NCBI GenBank assembly: GCA_937900975.1
Contig: CALCPC010000660.1
Span: 1 to 12,665 of the forward strand
Direction: 5' to 3'
Source: an uncultured Paracoccaceae bacterium
Lineage (GTDB): Bacteria > Pseudomonadota > Alphaproteobacteria > Rhodobacterales > Rhodobacteraceae
Length of the DNA: 12,665 nt
Below the pieces are notes generated by a model, which saw only the letters and a program-made list of their open reading frames with translations, was not told the DNA's origin and did no database searches. The translations under genes and the position numbers were made by a program. Each line of letters opens with the position of its first letter. Position 1 is the first letter of the stretch. Of the stretch, positions 6,505 through 12,665 are shown in pieces.

Positions 6505-7752
6505 TCAGGTCCCGGGGCCCGCCGCCTCGGCCGCGCGCAGGCGCGCGATATAGAGGACATAAAGCGCGGCCAGGACCGAAAGCACGGAGGAGCCCAGCAT
6601 CATGAGGAGGAGCGGGTAGGGACCCGCCCCGGGGCCGAGCAGCGCGCCGGTGATGGCCGAGATCGCGGCGCCGCCCCCGATCATCACCGCCCCGCCAAGC
6701 CCAGAGGCGGAGCCCGCAAGGCTGGGCCTAACCGACACGATCCCGGCCAGCGACGCCGGCATCGAAAGCCCGTTGCCAAGGCCCACGAAAAAGATCGCGC
6801 CGAAAAGCGACATCGGGTGGATATAGCCCAAAAGAAACAGGAGCAAGCCACCGGTCATGCCCAATGTAGACAGGATCGATCCGATGATCATAGTCCGGAT
6901 GCGCCACACGCGGACGGAATAAAGGCCGGAAAAAAGATTGCCCAGCATGTACCCCACCGCGATCAGCGCGAAGTAAAAGCCGACTTGCGCCGGACCGATC
7001 CCCAAGACCTCGGCCGAGACATAAGGGCCACCGCCGAGAAAAGCGAAAAAAGCGCCTGACGCGAACGCCGCAACCTCAGCGTAGCCCCAAAAGCGGTGGG
7101 AGCTGACAAGGCCGGGATACTGGCGGAACTGCGCCGTCATGCTGGCGGAATTGGTTTGGTTTGTCTCGCCCATGTCGAACCAGACAAGAAGCATGACCAG
7201 GACGCCCATCACAGCGGTGAAGACAAAATTCGCCTGCCAGACCAAGAAGGTGTCGAGCCAGCCGCCAATGCTCGGCCCGATCATCGGCATCAGCGCCATG
7301 CCCATCGTGACATAGCCGATCATCGAGGCCGCGCGGTCCTGATCGACAAGGTCGCGCACCACCGCCCGGCTAAGCACCATACCCGTCGCGACCGCCGCCT
7401 GCAGCATCCGAAAGGCCAGAAACGTCCACACATCCTGGGCCAGAATACAGCCAAGCGTGGCAACCAGAAAAATCCCGATACTGCCAAGCATCACCGGTCT
7501 GCGCCCGAACCGGTCCGACAAAGGCCCGACAAACAGTTGCAGCGCCGCCGTCATCGCCAGATATCCCGAAACGGCGATGGAGACGACAGCGTAGTCGGCC
7601 TCGAAAAACACCGCCATGCTGGGCAGCGACGGCAAGAAAACATTCATATTCAGCGCCGCCAGCCCCGCCATCATGATCAGCGTCGTGATGTGCGGCGCAG
7701 AGTGGCGGTGCATCCAGCGGGGTTTTTCGGGCCGTGCGGGATCGCTCGGCAT
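6505..7752 (-). CDS. MFS exporter, Bcr/CflA (DHA1) type
   Basis: The 415-residue membrane protein has about 12 hydrophobic spans and the drug:proton antiporter motifs. Motif A is GPLSDRFGRRP (76-86) in the loop after the second span. A motif-B-like segment is FRMLQA (114-119). Motif C is GMALMPMIGPSIGG (151-164) in the fifth span, which marks exporters. First-span residues NMNVFLPSLP correspond to the conserved region that often starts with Asp in Bcr; here Asn replaces it, so the acidic residue in that place is missing. The substrate is not predictable, although E. coli Bcr can export cysteine. The start at 7752 has a modest GAGAG ribosome site. The gene lies 83 bp downstream of a C-S lyase gene on the same strand and is probably cotranscribed with it. 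Confidence 0.9.
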   Translation of the reverse strand: MPSDPARPEKPRWMHRHSAPHITTLIMMAGLAALNMNVFLPSLPSMAVFFEADYAVVSIAVSGYLAMTAALQLFVGPLSDRFGRRPVMLGSIGIFLVATLGCILAQDVWTFLAFRMLQAAVATGMVLSRAVVRDLVDQDRAASMIGYVTMGMALMPMIGPSIGGWLDTFLVWQANFVFTAVMGVLVMLLVWFDMGETNQTNSASMTAQFRQYPGLVSSHRFWGYAEVAAFASGAFFAFLGGGPYVSAEVLGIGPAQVGFYFALIAVGYMLGNLFSGLYSVRVWRIRTMIIGSILSTLGMTGGLLLFLLGYIHPMSLFGAIFFVGLGNGLSMPASLAGIVSVRPSLAGSASGLGGAVMIGGGAAISAITGALLGPGAGPYPLLLMMLGSSVLSVLAALYVLYIARLRAAEAAGPGT

Positions 7753-7835
7753 GACACTCTCGTGCGGTTGAGGCGGCGCTTGCCGCGGGAAAGGTCTTGG
7801 CGGTGTTGGGTAAACAGCGGGGTGGCAAAGAACGG

Positions 7836-9011
7836 TTACTGCAAGTCGGAAAAAGCGTCCTGTATCCGGGTTACCGCCTCGGCCACTCGGGATCGGGGCG
7901 TGGCGAAGTTCAACCGCAGGCAGGTTTCACCCCCGGTGCCGAAGGTGGGGCCATAGTTACAGACAACGCCCGCCCGGTTTTGCACCCGCTCTCGGATCTC
8001 GTCCTGGTTCATGCCAGTGCCGGAAAACTCAATCCACGACAGATAGGTGGCGCCCATCGGCATAACGCTGACCCCGGGAATTTCGTTCAGCCCGTCCTCG
8101 ACAGCGGCCCGGTTGCCGTCGAGATAGCGCAAAAGCGCGTCGAGCCAGGGCGCACCATGGGCATACGCCGCGGTCGACATCATCGGCCCGAACCGGTTGG
8201 GGGTGGAGCCGAAGGCCTTGTTTGAGGCTTCGAATTTGTGGCGCAGATCGGCGTTTGGAATGATCACCTGCCCGGTTTCGCCGCCGGCGAGGTTGAAGGT
8301 TTTCGACGCCGCCGAAAGCATCACGATGCGGTCGATCTGCTTGGGCGCCGCGTTGACCATCGGCGTGTGGGAAAACCCCTCAAAAACCAGGTCGTGATGC
8401 ACCTCGTCGGAGAGGAGGATCAGATCGTGGCGTTCACAGAAATGCGCGATGGACGCAAATTCCGCCACACTCCAGACCCGGCCGCCGGGGTTGTGGGGGG
8501 AGCAGAAGATCAGCATCCGCTCGCGTCCCGAAAGACGGCTTTCCAGCGTCTCAAGATCGAGATGGAACATCCCGTCCCGCAGCACCAGCGGGGCCTCCAC
8601 CACTTTGCGCCCGCAGGCTTGGATCCGCGCGGAAAAGGCGTGGTAGACCGGCGTGAAGATGATGATTTCGTCGTCCGGCGCGGTATACGCATCAAGGCAA
8701 AGCCCGATCCCGTGCACCAGCCCATTGACGGTGGAGATCGCATCGGGCTCCACCCGCCAATCGTGGCGCTGGTCCATCCAATTCACGCTGGCGCTGCGAT
8801 AGGCGGTATCGTCGCCGAAATAGCCGTGGATCCCGTGGTCGATCATCTTTTGCAGCGTCGCGTTGACGGCGGGGGGCGGCAGGAAATCCATGTCCGCGAC
8901 CCACATTGCCAGGTCGTTTTCCGAGGAGGCGCCGAAATAGCGCTCCATCATGTCCCATTTGGTGCAGTTGGTGCGGCGGCGGTCGATGACGGCGTCGAAG
9001 TCGAAGTCCAT
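7836..9011 (-). CDS. MalY/PatB-type PLP-dependent C-S lyase / aminotransferase
   Basis: This 391-residue fold-type I PLP enzyme matches the MalY/PatB branch. It begins with FDAVIDRRRTNCTKWD and has WVADMDF (37-43), a hallmark of that branch. The active site includes Tyr123 (PVYHAF), Asn174 (SPHNPGG), Asp202 (SDEVHHD) and the PLP Schiff-base Lys237 in SAASKTFNLAG. A C-terminal LRLNFATPR supplies the substrate-carboxylate Arg. Relatives cleave cystathionine or cysteine S-conjugates to pyruvate, ammonia and a thiol; some act as aminotransferases. The start at 9011 is chosen because AAGGAGG (9028-9022) lies 10 bases upstream; the frame stays open to 9053. The gene is divergent from the deformylase gene and is followed by the MFS exporter. 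Confidence 0.9.
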   Translation of the reverse strand: MDFDFDAVIDRRRTNCTKWDMMERYFGASSENDLAMWVADMDFLPPPAVNATLQKMIDHGIHGYFGDDTAYRSASVNWMDQRHDWRVEPDAISTVNGLVHGIGLCLDAYTAPDDEIIIFTPVYHAFSARIQACGRKVVEAPLVLRDGMFHLDLETLESRLSGRERMLIFCSPHNPGGRVWSVAEFASIAHFCERHDLILLSDEVHHDLVFEGFSHTPMVNAAPKQIDRIVMLSAASKTFNLAGGETGQVIIPNADLRHKFEASNKAFGSTPNRFGPMMSTAAYAHGAPWLDALLRYLDGNRAAVEDGLNEIPGVSVMPMGATYLSWIEFSGTGMNQDEIRERVQNRAGVVCNYGPTFGTGGETCLRLNFATPRSRVAEAVTRIQDAFSDLQ

Positions 9012-9087
9012 GGCGCGGGGCCCTCCTTGGCCAGGGGACCCTAGTGCGGCCACCGCCTGGGGCCAAGGCCAAAGCGGGCCGGGGGAG

Positions 9088-9096
9088 TGGTATATT
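9088..9096 (+). promoter_or_regulatory. Possible extended -10 promoter for the deformylase pair
   Basis: TGGTATATT provides a TGn extension followed by TATATT, five of six matches to the -10 consensus, in an otherwise GC-rich divergent gap. No recognisable -35 lies 16-18 bp upstream. The transcript would begin roughly 25-30 nt before the ATG at 9130. Confidence 0.4.
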
Positions 9097-9129
9097 GCCG
9101 CCGCCCGCCATGTCCCCTATGTCTCGGCC

Positions 9130-9648
9130 ATGGCCATACGTCCCATCTTGATCCACCCGGACCCGCGTCTCAAGAAAGTCTGCCCCCCGGTGGAGGCGGT
9201 GGACGATGAGGTGCGGCGCGTCGCCGACGATATGCTAGAGACCATGTATGCCGCCCCAGGTATCGGCCTTGCCGCACCGCAAGTGGGTGTGTTGCGCCGC
9301 ATTTTCGTGATGGATTGCAACCGAAGCGACGCCGGCAAGGAGCCTGTCATCTGCATCAACCCCGAGATCGTCGCCACCGGCGCGGAGCGGGTGAAAACCG
9401 AAGAGGGATGTCTTTCGATCCCAGAAGTCTATGACGAGGTTGAGCGGTTCGAGACGCTGACGCTGCGCTTTCTCGACCGCGACGGCGCGGTGGTGGAGCG
9501 GCCGCTCACCGGGCAGTGGTCGATTTGTGCGCAGCATGAGTTGGACCATTTGGACGGCCGCTTGTTTATCGACTATCTCGGCGCGGTGCGGCGCACGATG
9601 ATCACTATTCGGATGAAAAAGCTTAAGCGCGAGAAGGCGCGCGGCTAG
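9130..9648 (+). CDS. def: Peptide deformylase, active-site complete
   Basis: Peptide deformylase removes the N-formyl group from new proteins as they leave the ribosome. The 172-residue product has all three signature motifs: GIGLAAPQ (44-51), EGCLS with metal ligand Cys94 (92-96), and QHELDH with ligands His136 and His140 and catalytic Glu137. Length and motifs fit a class I enzyme. The ATG at 9130 begins MAIRPILIHPDPRLKKV, a standard start for the family. The open frame runs back to 8950 into the divergent C-S lyase gene, but that part is not deformylase-like. No clear Shine-Dalgarno sequence is visible before 9130. A degenerate paralogue starts 9 bp after the stop. Confidence 0.96.
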   Translation: MAIRPILIHPDPRLKKVCPPVEAVDDEVRRVADDMLETMYAAPGIGLAAPQVGVLRRIFVMDCNRSDAGKEPVICINPEIVATGAERVKTEEGCLSIPEVYDEVERFETLTLRFLDRDGAVVERPLTGQWSICAQHELDHLDGRLFIDYLGAVRRTMITIRMKKLKREKARG

Positions 9649-9657
9649 CCGCGGCCG

Positions 9658-10170
9658 ATGACCAGCCCGCCGCCGCGCCCGTTTCTGATTTGGCCCGACC
9701 CCCGATTGCGGCGGCCGGCCGATCCGGTTGCGGGCGTCGATGCGGAGGTTCTGGCGCTTTGGGATGAGATGCTGCGGGCGATGTACGCGATGCCGGGGGT
9801 CGGGCTTGCCGCGCCGCAGATCGGCGTTGGCCTGCGGCTGGCCGTGATCGATTGCAGCACCGGCGCGCGGGCGCCCGTCCGCCTCGCCAATCCCGAATTC
9901 GTTTGGCAAAGCGAAAAGACCGAAACCCATCCCGAGGGCAGCCCGAACCTGCCCGGGCTGACCGCCCCCGTGACCCGGCCCGCCGAGATCGGATTGCGCT
10001 TTCTCGATGAAAGCGGCGCTGTGGTAGAGCGGGTTTTTGCGGGGCTTTGGGCGGCGAGCGCGCAACACCAGTTGGAGCATCTCGACGGGCGTCTTTTTGT
10101 CGAAAGGCTCGGCCCGGTAAAGCGCCGCCTGCTTTTGTCGCGGCACGCAAAGCGCCAGCGGCGGGGCTGA
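9658..10170 (+). CDS. Peptide deformylase-like protein with degenerate active site
   Basis: The 170-residue protein aligns with its upstream neighbour along its whole length: PDPRLRRPADPV near the start, GVGLAAPQ (47-54) as motif 1, FLDESGAVVERVFAGLWA in the second half and HLDGRLFVERLG near the end. Two catalytic motifs are altered. EGCLS has become EGSPN (93-97), replacing the metal-ligand Cys with Ser95. HELDH has become HQLEH (137-141), replacing the catalytic Glu with Gln138. Both His ligands remain. From what is known of deformylase chemistry, hydrolysis should be lost or severely reduced. The frame is intact with no stop or frameshift, so it appears maintained as a protein. It could bind formyl-peptides, act at the ribosome, or regulate the active copy; its role is unknown. 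The 9-bp gap suggests translational coupling. Confidence 0.9.
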   Translation: MTSPPPRPFLIWPDPRLRRPADPVAGVDAEVLALWDEMLRAMYAMPGVGLAAPQIGVGLRLAVIDCSTGARAPVRLANPEFVWQSEKTETHPEGSPNLPGLTAPVTRPAEIGLRFLDESGAVVERVFAGLWAASAQHQLEHLDGRLFVERLGPVKRRLLLSRHAKRQRRG

Positions 10171-10171
10171 G

Positions 10172-10197
10172 GCGCGCGCCGGATTGCGCGCGCTTTG
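10172..10197 (+). terminator. GC-rich terminator-like hairpin after the deformylase pair
   Basis: GCGCGCGC occurs at 10172-10179 and again at 10186-10193, able to pair over 8 bp around the loop CGGATT, and is followed by TTTG. It begins one base after the stop codon of the deformylase-like gene. The T run is short, so termination strength is uncertain. Because each arm is its own reverse complement, other pairings are possible. Confidence 0.5.
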
Positions 10198-10466
10198 CTC
10201 GGGGAGCGGGCGGCGCGCCAAGCCGCTGCGGGTGACCCGGGGGCGTTTTGCGGGCCACGCGCTGTGGTGGCTTGGCGGCGGTCTCTTCCGGTTTTGATGC
10301 GCGCGCCGCTGCTGACGCCGCGCCAATTCGGTCGGGCGCGGGGCGATGCTGGAACGGGCGGGCGCTTTGCGGCAGGGGGGCGGACCGCGATTGCAAGCTG
10401 GCGGGTGCGGTGCCGGTCGGCCGCGACCCTCGCCGACCCCGAGGCCGGGTCGTGCACCGGCACCGG

Positions 10467-10580
10467 CGCGGCATCGGCGCGGCATCCGCGATGGGACGGG
10501 CGCGGCATCGGCCCGGCACCGTCGGCGGGACGGGCGCGGCATCGGCGATGGGACGGGCCCGGCACCGTTGGCAGGACGGG
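10467..10580. repeat. Imperfect 23-bp tandem repeats of two alternating types
   Basis: Four full 23-bp units lie at 10478-10500, 10512-10534, 10535-10557 and 10558-10580. All end in GGACGGG. Type A units (first and third) begin CGCGGCATC and contain GATGGGACGGG. Type B units (second and fourth) begin CCCGGCACCGT. Eleven-base partial type A copies, CGCGGCATCGG, lie at 10467-10477 and 10501-10511. The last three units run B-A-B without a break. A 23-bp period is not a multiple of three, so the units would shift frame and are unlikely to encode a protein repeat. Confidence 0.8.
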
Positions 10581-10600
10581 CGGCGCCAGGACATGCCCCC

Positions 10601-10629
10601 TTGCCCCCCCGCGCCGCACCCCCTAAACC
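10601..10629 (+). promoter_or_regulatory. Weak candidate promoter for carB
   Basis: TTGCCC (10601-10606) and TAAACC (10624-10629) are 17 bp apart, about 35 bp before the carB ATG. The -35 matches four and the -10 three of six consensus bases. It is the only plausible pair I find close to the gene, but it is weak. Confidence 0.22.
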
Positions 10630-10662
10630 TCCGCCAATTTGCGCCGCCTGCGGGGACCCCAG

Positions 10663-12665
<2,003 letters not shown>

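Larger units (their letters stand above)
10198..10662. other. Non-coding, structure-rich gap upstream of carB
   Basis: No reading frame here resembles a known protein on either strand. The open frames that cross it are Arg/Pro/Ala/Gly-rich and look like by-products of high GC. Visible structures are a 9-bp inverted repeat (CGCCAAGCC at 10216-10224, GGCTTGGCG at 10269-10277), extendable inward with wobble pairs. There is also a 7-bp hairpin (GGTCGGC at 10415-10421, GCCGACC at 10432-10438) and the 23-bp repeat array. The last 80 bp are C-rich on the plus strand. The gap could be a carB leader or the remains of a lost gene. Confidence 0.5.

Noticed and set aside
10467..10580. The repeat array as a CRISPR
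   Set aside because: The units are contiguous with no unique spacers, vary between copies, and no cas genes are present.
10195..10626. A 143-codon plus-strand frame in the gap before carB
   Set aside because: The product is compositionally biased (Arg, Ala, Gly, Pro), matches no family I know, lacks a ribosome site, and crosses 23-bp repeats that shift the frame at every unit.

Overview
This is a GC-rich chromosomal stretch that looks alphaproteobacterial and most like the order Rhodobacterales. That placement rests on the protein sequences (CarB, Hsp33, the roughly 390-residue CCA-adding enzyme, the pair of deformylase-like genes) and on gene order, all judged by eye without a database search. 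I see no prophage, defence island, CRISPR array, tRNA or rRNA. Most of the window is housekeeping DNA. The unusual parts are a short transposon-like element, a deformylase paralogue with a broken active site, and a repeat-bearing non-coding gap.

Layout, left to right. 56-1685 (+): a MaoC-type dehydratase, the bifunctional FAD-forming enzyme RibF, and a 46-residue single-span membrane protein. 1630-5795 (-), transcribed leftward: hslO (redox chaperone Hsp33), a CoA-pyrophosphatase-type NUDIX hydrolase, a CCA-adding enzyme that overlaps it by 4 bp, a SnoaL/NTF2-like protein and a GNAT acetyltransferase. The acetyltransferase tail overlaps the small membrane gene antisense. 5920-6381 (+): a second NUDIX hydrolase, divergent from hslO, with a leftward terminator-like hairpin between the two.

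6390-6491: a 98-bp low-GC element with 16-bp terminal inverted repeats, a TA at each end and an internal hairpin. It nearly fills the gap between two convergent genes and looks like a MITE. 6505-9011 (-): a MalY/PatB-type C-S lyase followed by a Bcr/CflA-type MFS exporter. 9130-10170 (+): an intact peptide deformylase and a paralogue that has lost the metal-ligand Cys and the catalytic Glu. The pair is followed at once by a GC-rich terminator-like hairpin.

10171-10662: about 490 bp with no convincing gene, holding several hairpins and an array of alternating 23-bp repeats. 10663 to the right edge (+): carB, the large subunit of carbamoyl-phosphate synthase, cut off by the window in its second half.

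Functional links. The deformylase acts on nascent proteins, Hsp33 on oxidatively unfolded proteins and the CCA enzyme on tRNA 3' ends, so translation and protein upkeep recur here. RibF supplies flavin cofactors and CarB feeds pyrimidine and arginine synthesis. The C-S lyase and MFS pair may deal with thiol amino acids together; this is inference.
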